DNA of 64,000 nucleotides from Orychophragmus violaceus (Eukaryota > Streptophyta > Magnoliopsida > Brassicales > Brassicaceae). Under the pieces are notes generated by a model that worked only from the letters and a program-made list of their open reading frames with translations, ran no database searches and was not told the DNA's origin. The translations under genes and the position numbers were made by a program. Each line of letters begins with the position of its first letter. Position 1 is the first letter of the stretch. This document shows positions 22,153 through 34,142 of the stretch, piece after piece. The DNA is taken from the NCBI GenBank assembly GCA_030180135.1, contig CM058239.1, positions 78,313,823 to 78,377,822 of the forward strand, written 5' to 3'.

Positions 22153-24430
22153 GTCGTTTATGCTTTGATTATAGAATATTGTAACACGATCCATATTGAA
22201 AATCTAATATTGTTTTTAAGTCTAATATTGAAAATTTATTTTTCTATTGAACAAAACTTATGTTTAGTATTTTGGTGTAATTTGTGTGGATGTTGATTTG
22301 ATCCTTAACTTTATTTTATAGTTTTTTTAGTAATTTAGTGTTTATAATCGTATTGGCATAACATCATAAAAAGTAAGAAAAAACGAATATTTTTTTACGG
22401 AGGTTAACTTTTCATTCCTTTAGTGTTGGTATTTGATACTTATAATTATTTTAAAAATTGTTCACTGTTATTAAAAATAACAAAGATTATCAATATTATT
22501 AAAAAAATGGAGTGCATTAGAGACTAACCTTCTTCTATGTGTTATATTACAAGTTATACCATTGTAAATTAACGAATTAATTAAATTTTCTTATGCGTAA
22601 TTAGAGAATAAATCATTTTTCTACTATCTATGTTTCCAAACAAGATAATTATTAATCATATATTCAAACAACATAAATATAATAGATTTCACTTTCTTTC
22701 TTAATTAAAAAAACAATATATAACTAAAAACATTAAAGCAATTGATAAATATAATTAAAGAATTTATACATCAACTGTTTTGTATATATAAAGTAATATT
22801 ATTTAATTTATTATTTTCTTCAAAATATATTTATAATATATTTTAATATATATTTTTATTTTTTTCAAAATATAAATACATATTTATATTATAACAAACT
22901 CTTATAATTTTTTAAAAGAAAAATAACTATTAAATTCGTATTTTTTTAAATTTATTATAAAATCACTTTAATTACATTTCAACGTAAATATTCTCAAATT
23001 TTTTATTTTATACAAAATATATTCATAATATATTTTTTCTTTGATAAATATGTATTTAATATTATAATAAAATCTTACAAAATATTTTTAATTTATTGGT
23101 TTCTTAAGAAAAATAATTAGTAAATTCATATTTATTAAAATTTACTAAGTAATAATTTATTTACATTGATCTATATTAAACAAATTTTTTTTATATTTAG
23201 ACCAATATAAACACATATTCATGTATTATAACATAAATAGTTTTTCTAAGTGAATATTAGAAAAATAAATATATTACTATAAATTAAAATTTAATTTATA
23301 ATATATATTTTTAAAAATAGAATACTAAAACTTAGAATGATATATTTTATTTTGATAAAATATTAAAATTAATCTAATTTTTTATTTTTCAAATATTTGA
23401 TAGGTCATATTGCAAAATATTTAAAATATTACAAGAACATGTTGGAAAATAAATTAGCCAATTTCAATTTTAAATTTTCTAAAAAAGAACTTTGCACGAG
23501 TTTAAAATATATATATTATACTAATTTCAGTTTATATATTTGAAATTTAATAAAAATATTAAATTAGTAAATATTTATATTATTCAAAAATTTGATGCGT
23601 CAAATTATTGTTCATGTTTGAATGCAGTTTTAACGGATTGTTCCAACAAATTTGAAAATTATATATACCACAATAACACGTGTTAAACATAGATTAGCAA
23701 ATTTCGATTATAAAATAATAAAATCGAATTTTACTCACTGAAGAATGTTAAAAAGATGAATTAACAAATTTAAATTATATAAAAATTAACATAAATAAAT
23801 AAATACAAAATATAAACGGATTGTTTTGTTTCTACTTTCGTAAATATTTAATTATTAAAATATTTAAAATCATAAGAATTTTATATATAAATATACGTTG
23901 TTTTATAAAAGAATATTTTAGATAAATGCAATAAATATTAAATGTATATCACATAATTTTTACGATGGTTGCATTCATAAAAACAATTGTAAAAAAAATA
24001 CGATAAAATGCGGGTTAAAACTTATAATGCGAATTTGTTATCTTAATCTCTTTATTTGTACGATATATCTCCTCACAAATAACACACAATTCATTTTTTA
24101 AAACCTAAATTATTACAATATTCAATTAATAAAAATTGTGTTAGATAATTAACAAATTTATTATAAAAATTTAATAAAAATTATTATTTTTAAATAAAAA
24201 ATATATATGCGTTTTTTAGTGTGTATATATAAACTATACTCGCGTTTTTTAAAGAATTACTTACATTACAAAATTATTAAGAGTGAGTAAAATAACATAT
24301 CTAAAAACTACAACAATATATAACATTAATCCCGCAGAGAAAAAAAAAACAATAACAATAATCTTTAACCAACAAAAAAAGAAGAAAAAAAATTCTTTAA
24401 AAAAAAAAGAGAACAAAATATATTAAAATA
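22153..24430. other. Very AT-rich intergenic DNA
   Basis: Over 2 kb of A/T-rich sequence full of AAATATTTATAATATA-type words and homopolymer runs. I see no ORF of interest, no RNA gene and no clear element border. The density of TTTATATTT/AAATATAAA words would suit a matrix-attachment region, which is speculation. Confidence 0.45.
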
Positions 24431-24454
24431 TCTTCTCACAGGTAGTATCATGTT

Positions 24455-24560
24455 ATCATATTATTCTTTTAATAAATTAGATTGAATAGTTAATAAATTT
24501 AATATATAAAAATATAATTTTTTGACAAAATAAATATTTTAAAAAAAGAAACATAAATCC
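24455..24560 (-). repeat. Right copy of the ~110-bp inverted repeat
   Basis: This is the reverse complement of 20236-20345 across about 100 bp (GACAAAATAAATATTTTAAAAAAAG and the preceding bases), with a few indels. Confidence 0.5.
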
Positions 24561-24569
24561 ACACTTCTT

Positions 24570-26400
24570 TAATAGCTGGACAAAATCTAGTTTCCAATTA
24601 TAGGCTCCGAATGGTGACAACGGATAAGGCGGTGCGGGATGAACGGATTAGGCGGTGCAGAACGGTTCAAATGTGGTTTGTATGAAAGAAACGCATTATG
24701 CGGAACAAATGCGGTTACTGCGGAACAAGCGGTACGTAAAAATGTTTGAATGATGAGAAAAAGCCGTATGCGGTACAATATAAACGTATGAATGGTAAAA
24801 ATGATATAAATGGTGCGAAATAATATTATAGTACATATTTAAATAAAATATTAATAACTATATTAAATTTAAATTTATAATTGAGATACTATTTCAATTT
24901 AGTTCGGCTCGGTTTAGTTATTTTGGGTATTTCCATTTTTTCCGAATGAACTTAAATTAGATTTCAATTAATTTTGGTTTATTTTGGGTAAATTGGTTTA
25001 ATTCAATTTATTTATGATAAATTCAGTTACTTCAAATTAATTAGGTTCGGTTCAATTATTTTTCAATATTTGGTATAATTCGGTATAGCCGGTTTATAAA
25101 ATAGTACAAATTGATTTCAAATCTAAAAAAAAACTAAATAATTGTTTGGTTCAGTCAAACCGAACCAAACCAAATTGACCAAAATTAAAATTTTAATATA
25201 ACCAAACTAGATAACTGAACTATAACCAAAAACTAAAAAACTTAGTTGGATTCGGTTTAAAATACATATTTAGTCGGGTATTAGAGTACCCATTCGGTTC
25301 TCAATTCGGTTTTGTTTTTTCAGGTTATAAATTTAAAATCCGTTCGGATATTTTTCGGTTCAGATTCAATTCTTATTTTTTCTAAGTTCAGGTTCAATTT
25401 GGTTTTTTGTTCCTAAAACATAATATTCTTGTCTAAAATGTAAATTAACAACATTTACATTTTCAGATGATATATTATATATATATATATCAACATTTCC
25501 AGATTAAAAAAATTGATATATGTACACAGTTATGTACAACCACACCAAACCACACTATAATTGATGCAGTTATATTTGAGTGCGGTTTAACACCAAACTA
25601 AAACGCACTTCATTTCTTTTCGTTTTTTATTGGCTGAAACACACTTACTACATATGCTGAATGGTGACTTGATTTTGTCCCGCTATGTGTTTTAGGTGAA
25701 ACGCTTCAAACATTGAGAACCATAAAAGTTAAACTTTTGATATTCGTGGATCTACATGGACATCACATTACTATATGTATAACATTTCCAATATTTTGCT
25801 GATTCCATAAATATCTTATACGCTTTCATACGCTTCCAAATACCCAATTTTGATTCTATTCAGCTTAGTCTAAAGACTAAACACTAACTACAAAACCTTT
25901 ACACTTACGACTTAAAAACACATAGCCAGAGTAAATTTTGTATAGCATAATTCTAACCAAATGAGTTCATCATAGGTTATTTCACAGTTTTACAAGCTTA
26001 TAAAGAGTAACATTTTATTTCCCAAGACATCCCTTCAGACAACCAAAGAAACCAAATTGGGTTATGGTGGGGAAAACAACTTTAAAATAGAAGAGAGAAG
26101 TTGGTCATCTTCCTTAATTCGTCGTTCTGTTTCTTCTCCCAAACCCTATAATTTATTTCTTATTTTTTAGAACACACAGTTCTACGCAATTTCTTCAGTA
26201 GCATCTCCTTCTGGTCTTATACTTAAACATACACAATACACACAGCTGCATCTTGCTCTTCTCATCCAAACCATTGTTTTTTTCTCTCGAAACCTACACA
26301 GTTAAATAAACATACGATGAAAATGTGTCTGTGTGGGTGGATTCTGCTACACAAGTAGGAACAGAGCTTTGTATTTACCAGATTCTCTCAAGTCTGATTC
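24570..26400. other. Intergenic DNA with GCGGT-rich and GGTTCGGT-rich degenerate repeats
   Basis: 24600-24790 contains repeated GGCGGTGCGG / GCGGAACAA / GCGGT words like those seen inside some hAT derivatives. 24890-25390 has many TTCGGTT / GGTTCGGTTTA words, a common degenerate repeat of Brassicaceae intergenic DNA. A TA microsatellite lies at about 25470-25490. 26040-26400 leads into the 3' end of the DI19 gene and should include its 3' UTR. No gene supported. Confidence 0.45.
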
Positions 26401-26438
26401 CACAGAATTAGTTCCTCAAATCTTTGTATTTGCTTTGA

Positions 26439-27842
26439 TCAGACCTCATCGAAAATGGCAGATGACAAGAGCCTCTGAACAAACTCTGATCTATTCCTCT
26501 TTTCTTCCCGATCTTTTGATGAGACGGGTGAGATGCACACTTGTCTCTTGCTGAAAAAAGTTCAAGGAGTAAACCCTTATACTCTTAAAATATGATAGAG
26601 ATGCTAAGATATAGAAACTATACCGCTCTATCTGTTTCTCCTCGGATACTTTTCTGGTTCGGCGTGTCACCAGAGATATGTGTGATCGTGTAGGTGAGAT
26701 AAACGATGACAGAAGAGGATCAGGAGTTCCACTTGATGCAGCAGAACCATTACGAGAAGGAAGTCCTAATAACCTTTGTAGATCTCCTTCTCTTAGCTCT
26801 TTCCGTAGAAGAGAAAGTGTTGAACTTGAGCTGCTTTTCCGCGATGTTTTCTTCTTTCGCTGCATGTAGGAACTCATTAAGGAATTCAACAGAGTAATGG
26901 GACTTCACAGTAAGAACTAAGAGAATCTGTAAGTATAGAAAATAGGATATCTTGAATAAACTCCCGTGGTGAAGTGTAATGTGCACTACGATATCAACTC
27001 CCACTCTCAGAGAGCAAACAGGGCATACCTGAAAAGCAAACGGATTTCATCTTATTAAGATCAAATGCAAACAGTTGCTAATAAACATTTGAATTCCAAT
27101 ATCAGTGTAAAAGTATTGCACCGCGTTGGTTGACTCTAGATTATGTTCATCATCTATGTGACAGCACAAGCCAATGATATCATACGATTCTGCACAGAAC
27201 GGGCAAGCAAACTCCTCCTGGAAATCATCATCCCCATCTATTTCTTCAAAGCTCATTAAAATTTCTACATTTTTGAGAGGAGAAAGATGAGATAAATTAT
27301 GATCATGATATTGGTAAAAGGCATAAAATCTTCATTTACAACAACATGAAAGAAAAAAGAAAAAACTAAAGGCAAGTGTATTTTAATTAACTTAACAGAA
27401 AACAACTTAAAAAGTTTTCCTCTACTGAAAGAAATCTAACATAATTCTCCATTGTATTATCTCGGATTTAGTCAGAATCAAAACATGTACTAAAGCTCTA
27501 TAAACAGAAAAAGTTCACCTCCTTAGCTCAAACTAGAGCCAAAATTAACTAGTAAGAATGCAGAAACTTTACATAAGTATTTTCAGCTCAAACATGATGT
27601 TTCATCAAAATATTGTATTTTTTTATTGAAATTCTCAGCACCTAAAATCATATTATGTACTTCTTGAGCCCTCACAAATCAAAATAATAAGTTCATTTAT
27701 CAACTTAAGCAATCACTACGATTACATATTGATCAAATTTTCTATGTAAATAAGCAAGTTCGTAAAGGAATTGAGGTTAATTTATTCGCTTACCAGATCG
27801 GGATCGAAGCGTAGACAAGAATCTCTTGGAATCAGCATCCAT
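26439..27842 (-). CDS. DI19-1: Protein DEHYDRATION-INDUCED 19 (Di19 zinc-finger), five exons, intact
   Basis: The exons on the minus strand are 27842-27794, 27264-27122, 27028-26951, 26865-26624 and 26550-26439, giving 624 bases: 207 codons and a stop with no lesion. The protein starts MDADSKRFLSTLRSRSE. The Di19 zinc-binding domain (about residues 30-90) has CPFC..SYDIIGLCCHIDDEH and CPVCSLRVGVDIVVHITLHH, two atypical C2H2 fingers. A basic patch follows (QRKKKTSRKSSSSSTLS), then the conserved LRKELREGDLQRLLG and DPLLSSFISPTRS, and the Di19_C end FVQRLLSSAIFDEV. Di19 proteins are nuclear, CDPK-phosphorylated regulators of drought and salt responses. Exon 3/4 joining uses an AT-AC U12-type intron (26950-26866); read as GT-AG the frame fails. 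The gene is divergent to the CWF19-like gene, the arrangement of At1g56280/At1g56290, hence the symbol. The exon 2 donor (GTGCAA) is weak. Length matches the family. Confidence 0.93.
26866..26950 (-). other. U12-type AT-AC intron of DI19
   Basis: This 85-base intron on the minus strand starts ATATCCTATT (consensus ATATCCTTT) and has the branch-site element TTCCTTAAT at 26884-26876, a perfect match to TTCCTTRAY. It ends CCTAC 11 bases after the branch A. Removing it joins ..GSLFK to MQRKKK.., restoring the family sequence, where the Arabidopsis protein has LQRKRK as I remember it. No GT donor exists at this position. Confidence 0.9.
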
Positions 27843-28248
27843 ATCTGGCTAAGACTTGCGAATCTAGTAAGAAAAGGAGAAACTTTTAGTTTCAAATCGA
27901 TCCTAATAGATGGAGACGACGATTTTCTGGGTAGGAGGAGCAGAGAGGAAATTAAATTAATCCTGGGAGATGATGGATCGGTTCGAGCCGATACCGAATA
28001 CGAATTCCGGTTCGACACTTTTTCGGTTTATATCTTCGGTTATTAGTTCCGGTTCGATATATTTTTGGGTTATTAGTTCCAGTTGGTCATATCTTCCGAT
28101 TATCTTTCGTTTCTTCTCCAGCCCTAAATCAGCGAATCCTCCTCGGCGAAACTGTCTTCTTCTTCTTCCTCCAGTCAGTCTTCTGAATTAGTTATTCAGT
28201 TTTCCATAAACTAAGATAAAAGATTGTTCTGTTTCGATTTTTATTGTT
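27843..28248. promoter_or_regulatory. Divergent promoter and 5' leaders of DI19 and the CWF19-like gene
   Basis: About 400 bases separate the DI19 start codon from the retrotransposon. The pyrimidine-rich stretch 28100-28180 (TTTCTTCTCCAG, CTTCTTCTTCTTCCTCC) looks like the 5' UTR of the rightward gene. 28190-28248 looks like the start of a 5' UTR intron whose remainder resumes at 37823. AACCGAA / TTCGGTT words recur at 27985-28080. No clear TATA box can be assigned. Confidence 0.45.
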
Positions 28249-28793
28249 TGTTGGAGTCAAGTTTAGCACTTTCCCAAAATGGCCTATTCATGAGTATAGG
28301 TCGGCCCAGAATGGAAAGCCGGTAAAAAGTCCAAGACGGTAAATCTTAGGTAAAACCGAACTTAGGGCAACCGGCTTACATTAGGGTTTGGAAGGAGTTA
28401 AAACAAGAGAAGGGCTAAGGCGGCGCTTGACGATATCGATAATATGAAAATATTTCATATCTCGATAAAGCCGGATATTAGGAAATATTCGCATTTATCT
28501 ATTTTTCTTATTTACAAACCGACTTGTAACCCTATATAAGGGAACCTTAAATCATACAATAAAGGACACATTTTTCATAACATTTTGAGCCTAAGAGACT
28601 TTAGAGCAAACTTAAACTAAAATCTCTCCGACGACTTATTCAATTCTCTTTTACCGACTTCCATCTCGGAAACACCGGTTATAAACCCTAAGTTCCTAAC
28701 TCTCACCGTGTTCATTAATTCTTGTTTTAGAATCCCTAAATTTCTAACCTAAAACTCTTGCTATCTTTGGATAGACCGAGTTGAGATCTTACA
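28249..28793 (+). repeat. 5' LTR
   Basis: TGTTGGAGTCAAGTTTAGCA to GAGATCTTACA. A TATATAAGGG promoter box at 28533 is followed by AATAAAGG near 28559, marking the probable transcription start and polyadenylation region. It pairs with 37285-37822. Confidence 0.95.
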
Positions 28794-28814
28794 ATTGGCG
28801 CCGACTGTGGGGAC
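28794..28814 (+). other. Primer-binding site
   Basis: ATTGGCGCCGACTGTGGGGA directly follows the LTR. The TGGCGCC..TGTGGGGA form is typical of Tat-lineage plant elements. I have not matched it to a particular tRNA. Confidence 0.8.
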
Positions 28815-28838
28815 TTCTAAGAGAAATTTCTGAACGAG

Positions 28839-29582
28839 ATGTCGGGAAACCGTAAGGAAATCGATCCAGATAACCCTAGGGTTGAACTAAGCGGTCATGA
28901 AGAAAATGATTACGACCAGAGTGATCACGAAGACGACGCGGCGAAAGGCGTCAAGCAGCCGCGAGACGCCGCCAAGACAAACAAAGCTCGAGATGACGGC
29001 AAACATGCCCCGTCACTCAGCGAAACAGCAGCTCAAATCGAGCAAGACAAGGTCTTAGCCACTCTGATGGCCAAGATCGAGTCGCAGAACGACTTGATCA
29101 AAACATTCTCAGAGAAAATCGACCTACTGCAGACGGAGCAAGCAAAGATCTGTTTGGACCAACAGTCTAGAAAGTCCAAGAGAGAGGTGCCTCCAAAGGT
29201 GAAAGACAAAGTCGCCAGACGGCTGGTCTACGATACATCTGAGGAAAGCCACCATGAACAAAGCCGTAGCAGCGAGTCCAGGAGCAACCCGCGCAAGGAA
29301 AGCAACAAGAAGGATACTCGCGAGCGGAGCTCACATCGGAAGGAAGGGTCCGAGGAACCCAAACGGAGCGAAAGTCGGAGACGGGACGACTGGAGCGATG
29401 AGAGATACTCACCCGATAAGGATGAACGCACCAGTCACGGGACATGCACCACAGACGAAATTCGCGACATGAGAACAACTCACGCCGTGATAACTATCGC
29501 CATGAGCGAAGTATGTCACACGAGAAAACTCATGGAGCGTCTATTCGCGGAGCAAGTCGCAACCATGTCGAGAAACAGCTGA
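28839..29582 (+). pseudogene. Tat gag, N-terminal part (frameshifted into next frame)
   Basis: MSGNRKEIDPDNPRVELSGH opens a highly charged N-terminal region. A coiled-coil-like stretch follows (LMAKIESQNDLIKTFSEKID), then a long Arg/Ser/Glu/Asp-rich tract. Near 29440 the meaningful frame shifts to that of 29444-32020 (RHENNSRRDNYRHERS onward) and this frame ends at 29580. In the family one polyprotein spans the junction, so one indel has broken it. The start ATG lies about 25 bases after the primer-binding site, the usual place. Confidence 0.75.
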
Positions 29583-32020
29583 CTGAGCTCAGTGACACCC
29601 TAAAAGAGTTAAAAGGGGAAGTCCATGGCGTTAAGAGGTCCACACCGGAGATCGACCGAATCATCGAGGAGACTCGGAGGACACCCTTCACCTCGCGCAT
29701 CACAAACACGTACATAAGGCAGAGGGAGAAGCTCAGGTTGCCGATGTACGACGACACAAAAGATCCAGCAACCCATCTTACAACGTTCAAAATCATGGCG
29801 GCAAAGGCGCGGTTCTCATCAAGCGAGGAGCGTGACATCGGTTTCTGCCAACTGTTTACCGAAACCCTGGAAGGGGACGCGCTAAACTGGTTCTCCCGAC
29901 TCCCTTCCAAATCAATCGATAGTTTCTCCGACCTCACATGGGCATTCGTAAGGCATCACTTTGCCTACGTTCGTAAGGACACTTCGCTGAGTGCGTTGAT
30001 GTCAATGACGCAAGAAAAGAAGAACGGGAAGTGGAGAGTATGTGTTGATTTCACAGATCTCAATAAAGCCTGCCCAAAGGATAGTTTCCCTCTGCCACAT
30101 ATCGACCGACTTGTCGAAGCAACAGCCGGAAATGAATTGCTGTCATTCATGGATGCGTTCTCAGGGTATAATCAAATCCTCATGAACCCGGACGACAGAG
30201 AGAAGACGGCGTTCATCACAGAAAGCGGTACGTATTGCTATAAGGTCATGCCCTTTGGTCTCAAAAACGCTGGCGCCACCTACCAGCGGCTGGTCAATCG
30301 GATGTTTGCAGGCCAACTTGGCACCACAATGGAGGTTTATATAGACGACATGTTGGTCAAATCATTGATTGCCTCTCAGCACGTCGGCCATCTAAAGGAA
30401 TGTTTCAACATCCTTAACCGGTACGGAATGAAGCTCAATCCAACCAAGTGTACGTTCGGAGTAACATCAGGAGAGTTCCTTGGATACGTGGTGACTCAGA
30501 GAGGAATAGAGGCTAATCCAAAGCAGATCACGGCCATAATCGACTTGCCATCTCCCAGGAATACGCGAGAGGTACAGCGCCTCACTGGCCGTATAGCCGC
30601 CTTGAACAGATTCATATCCCGGTCAACCGATAAATGTCTGCCCTTTTACGAGCTCCTAAGGGGGAACAAAAGATTCGTGTGGGACGATAAGTGTCAGGAG
30701 GCATTCATACAACTCAAGGACTACTTGTCGAACTCGCCAATATTGTCTAAACCAGAAAACGGTGAGACACTATTGCTGTACATCGCCGTCTTAACAACGG
30801 CAGTCAGTGGCGTATTAGTTCGGGAAGACCGAGGGGAACAGAAGCCGATCTTCTACGTAAGCAAAACAATGAACGGAGCCGAGACCAGATATCCCGCAAT
30901 GGAGAAACTGGCCTTCGCAGTCGTAATCTCTGCACGAAAGCTACGACCCTATTTTCAATCACATCCGATAGCCGTATTAAGTAGCCAGCCTCTTCGGACA
31001 ATCTTGCATAGCCCAGGACAGTCTGGTCGCCTGGCCAAATGGGCGATAGAGCTAAGCGAGTACGACATCGAATACAGAAACAGGACGACCGCCAAGTCGC
31101 AGGTAATAGCTGATTTCCTTGTCGAACTATCACCTGAATTTGATGTCGGTACCGAGATAGAAGACAAAAATTGGAAGCTGTTCGTCGACGGGGCTTCATC
31201 TAAAAAAGGAGCCGGTATAGGGATACGACTCATATCACCAACCGGCGAAATATTAGAACAATCATTCAAGTTGGGTTTCACGGCATCCAACAACACAGCT
31301 GAGTATGAAGCTCTGTTAGCCGGCCTCAGACTAGCCATAGAAATCGGAGTACGACATCTATTGGCCCATTGCGACTCTATGCTTGTAGCAAACCAGATCA
31401 ATGGAGACTACGAAGCTAAAAACGAGCGAATGGAGGCTTACCAAAAGGCGGCATTAGAGCTCACCATTTCCTTCGAATTCTTCGACATCGTCCAGATACC
31501 TAGGAAAGAAAATGCCCTGGCAGACGCACTCGCGTCGCTGGCATCAAATCCCGATCTATGTCGACGGATCCCAGTAGAAACAATCCACGAACCAAGCATC
31601 CCGCCCCCCGAAAGTAATCAAGAGGAACCTGACGAAATGATCGAGAGTGGCGAGGACGATATATGCTGTAACACTCAAGCGAAGAACACCGACCTCATTG
31701 CTTTCCTAACTGTCGGCAATGAGGATTGGCGACTTCCAATAAGAGCATATCTGACAGAAGGAAAGCTTCCAGAAGACAAATGGGAAGCGCGACGACTTAA
31801 AGTCAAGAGTGCACGATACACTATACATGACGGCATCCTTTATAAATACTCTGCTAATAAAACCCTCCTCAGATGCATACACGGAGACGAAGTAAGTCGA
31901 GTTCTCGAAGAGACGCACGGCGGAGCATGCGGCAACCACTCCGGAGGCAGGTCTCTCGCCCTCAAAATCAAGCTGAACGGTCACTATTGGCCGACTATGA
32001 CAACCGATTGCGAGACCTAA
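29444..32020 (+). pseudogene. Tat Gag-RT-RNaseH-aRNaseH polyprotein with in-frame internal deletion
   Basis: 858 open codons. Residues 80-185 hold the retrotrans_gag domain (YDDTKDPATHLTTFKIMAAK, GDALNWFSRLP). At about residue 190 the Gag domain is joined in frame (ALMSMTQ then EKKNGKWRVCVDFTDLNKA) to the middle of reverse transcriptase, so the zinc knuckle, aspartic protease and RT start are gone. RT motifs follow: MDAFSGYNQI, PFGLKNAGATYQR, VYIDDMLVKS. A Ty3-type RNase H follows (TTAVSGVLVRED, EKLAFAVVISARKLRPYF). Then comes the second RNase H characteristic of Tat elements (LFVDGASSKKGAGIGI, SNNTAEYEALLAGLRLA, ENALADALASLAS). The frame enters the integrase zinc finger (HGGACGNHSGG) and stops at 32018-32020. 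Confidence 0.88.
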
Positions 32021-32961
32021 TCTAACAAGTGTGAAAAGTGTCAGCGACATGCGCCATTCATACATCGACCTAGATAGTTGCTCACGACATCAACCGCAGC
32101 TTATCCATTTATGAGATGGGCAATGGATATCGTTGGACCGTTACCATTATCCAATCAAAGACGTTTCCTGCTCATCATGACCGACTACTTCACAAAGTGG
32201 GTAGAGGCCAAGGCTTACGTCGCGATCCACGATGTCCAGGTCCAAAATTTCGTCTGGAAATACATAATATGTCGTTTCGGGCTGCATTACGAGATCGTCA
32301 CAGATAACGGATCACAATTCACCTCGAAAATATTCGAAGGATTTTGCAAGAAGTGGGATATACGTCTTAGCAAGTCAACACCAAGGTATCCTCAGGGAAA
32401 CGGCCAAGCCGAAGCTACGAATAAAACCATCATAGCCGGCATCAAAAAGCGCCTTGAGAGCAAAAAAGGACTTTGGGCAGACGAGTTAGACGGCGTCCTC
32501 TGGTCGCATAGAACGACACCCCGCAGTGCAACATGAGCCACCCCATTCTCCTTATCTTTCGGCGTAGAAGCAATGGTACCAGCAGAATCTAACATTTACA
32601 CTCTCCGCCGGTCTCTCATGCCGCATCATACCGAGGTCAATGAAAAGATGCTAATCCAAGCTCTCGATACATTAGAAGAGGAGCGGGATCGAGCCCTACT
32701 CAGAATTCAAAATTACCAACAGCTCGCAGCACGGTACTACAACCAGAAAGTCAAGGAGCGACACTTTCAAGTCGGTGACTACGTCCTCCGCAAAGTTTAC
32801 GAAAACACCAAAGAGTGGAAAGCAGGAAAACTCGGGGCAAATTGGGAAGGACCTTACAAAGTCACGAAAGTCGTCAAGCCGGGAGTCTACGAGCTTGAGT
32901 CAATGAAAGGTAAAGCTTTACCGCGATCCTGGAATTCGGCGAGTCTGAAAGAATACTTCTA
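32021..32961 (+). pseudogene. Tat integrase core and C-terminus, three in-frame stops
   Basis: The frame continues past the stop at 32018 with the zinc-finger Cys pair (CEKCQRHAP) and a second stop near 32073. It then has the DDE core: AMDIVGPL (first Asp), TDNGSQF (second Asp) and QGNGQAEATNK (Glu). All three catalytic residues are kept. A third stop lies at 32534 (SAT, stop, ATPFSLSFG). 32573-32961 is the C-terminal domain with LEEERDRALLRIQNYQQ, GDYVLRKVYENTKEW and the end SWNSASLKEYF. The point stops look recent compared with the well-kept domains. Confidence 0.85.
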
Positions 32962-33159
32962 AGACGGCAAGGCTATCATCAAAAAAAAAAAAAAAAAAGT
33001 ATTATGAACTACGAGTGACTTGATTCTTCCTCGGGAGATACGTAGGCAGCCTTTACCGGCACAGTCACAAATCTAATAAAAATTCAACTTTTCAGTTCAT
33101 TTACTGCCTTGAAAGCCCCTCTAAAGCAGGTAAGTCCTTTCATTAAAGTGTCTAAATAC

Positions 33160-33490
33160 TCTTAATACTAACAAAGTCGAGTTCTAACTCGCAAACACAA
33201 GCCGAGCTCCTTAGTTCGCAAAAAGTCGAGTCTAAGTAACTCGCGGAAAGCCGAGCTCCTTAGTTCGCAAAAGCCGAGCTCCTTAGTTCGCAAAAGACGA
33301 GTCTAAGTAACTCGCAAACACAAGCCGAGCTCCTTAGTTCGCAAAAGTCGAGTCTAAGTAACTCGCAGAAAGCCGAGCTCCTTAGTTCGCAAAAGCCGAG
33401 TCTAAGTAACTCGCAGAAAGCCGAGCTCCTTAGTACGCAAAAAGTCGAGTCTATGAGTAACTCGCAGAAAGCCGAGCAAAGACTCGCACT
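33160..33490 (+). repeat. Tandem repeats between integrase and the antisense gene
   Basis: Alternating units AAGCCGAGCTCCTTAGTTCG and AAGTCGAGTCTAAGTAACTC, about 30-60 bp in combination, occur roughly six to eight times with small variation. The same words are found degenerate at 19670-19960 in the truncated Tat copy, so the block belongs to the element. A tandem spacer here is common in Tat elements. Function unknown. Confidence 0.85.
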
Positions 33491-34142
33491 AGCATCATGC
33501 CTCCTGGCCAGGGGTGTGGTCTTCCTTGCGCACGAGGTGCACATCGTGGTAAGGAAAAGCCGAGATCCGTCTCGCACATTCTCCGCGATGGGTAATAAAT
33601 AAGTCGGGCCACGAGCATCGCACATTCACCCACCCCTAGAATAAAGCCGAGTGCATATGCCTCGCAAACCGCCTTATGGAAAAACATAACAAAGTCGCTA
33701 CTTGTTTAAAATTTGTCAAGAAAAAGTTTAAATATAGTAACACAGCTTCGTAACAAATCCCAAGTGAAAATCGCTAAAATTGTTTAAACTTGACGACAAG
33801 TCTAATACAGTTAGTTTGACTTGATTACAAGTCGCTAAATTTTTTGGATTTGTTGGTAAAAGGCTTAATACAATCCGATTTAACTAGGAATATGTACTCA
33901 AGTCGCTAAACTGTCTAAAAATTTGTCTAAAAGAACAGTTTAGGCAGGATTAGCCCGACTTAGTCATAAAGTACATATTTCTGAACCACCATTCACTTGA
34001 GGAAGACAGAGCTTTAAAAATTGATGCAAATCGCTATCAGTCTTAAAAAAGCAAAAACTTAAATTATGACAAAGGGGTTTAAGGTTTGCAACAGAATCAC
34101 ACAACAACAAAAGTTATTACAAAAGCCAATATAAGAGGAATA

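Noticed and set aside
24587..25700. A hAT element bounded by GAATGGTGAC
   Set aside because: The two GAATGGTGAC segments are in the same orientation, not inverted, so no terminal repeat can be claimed.
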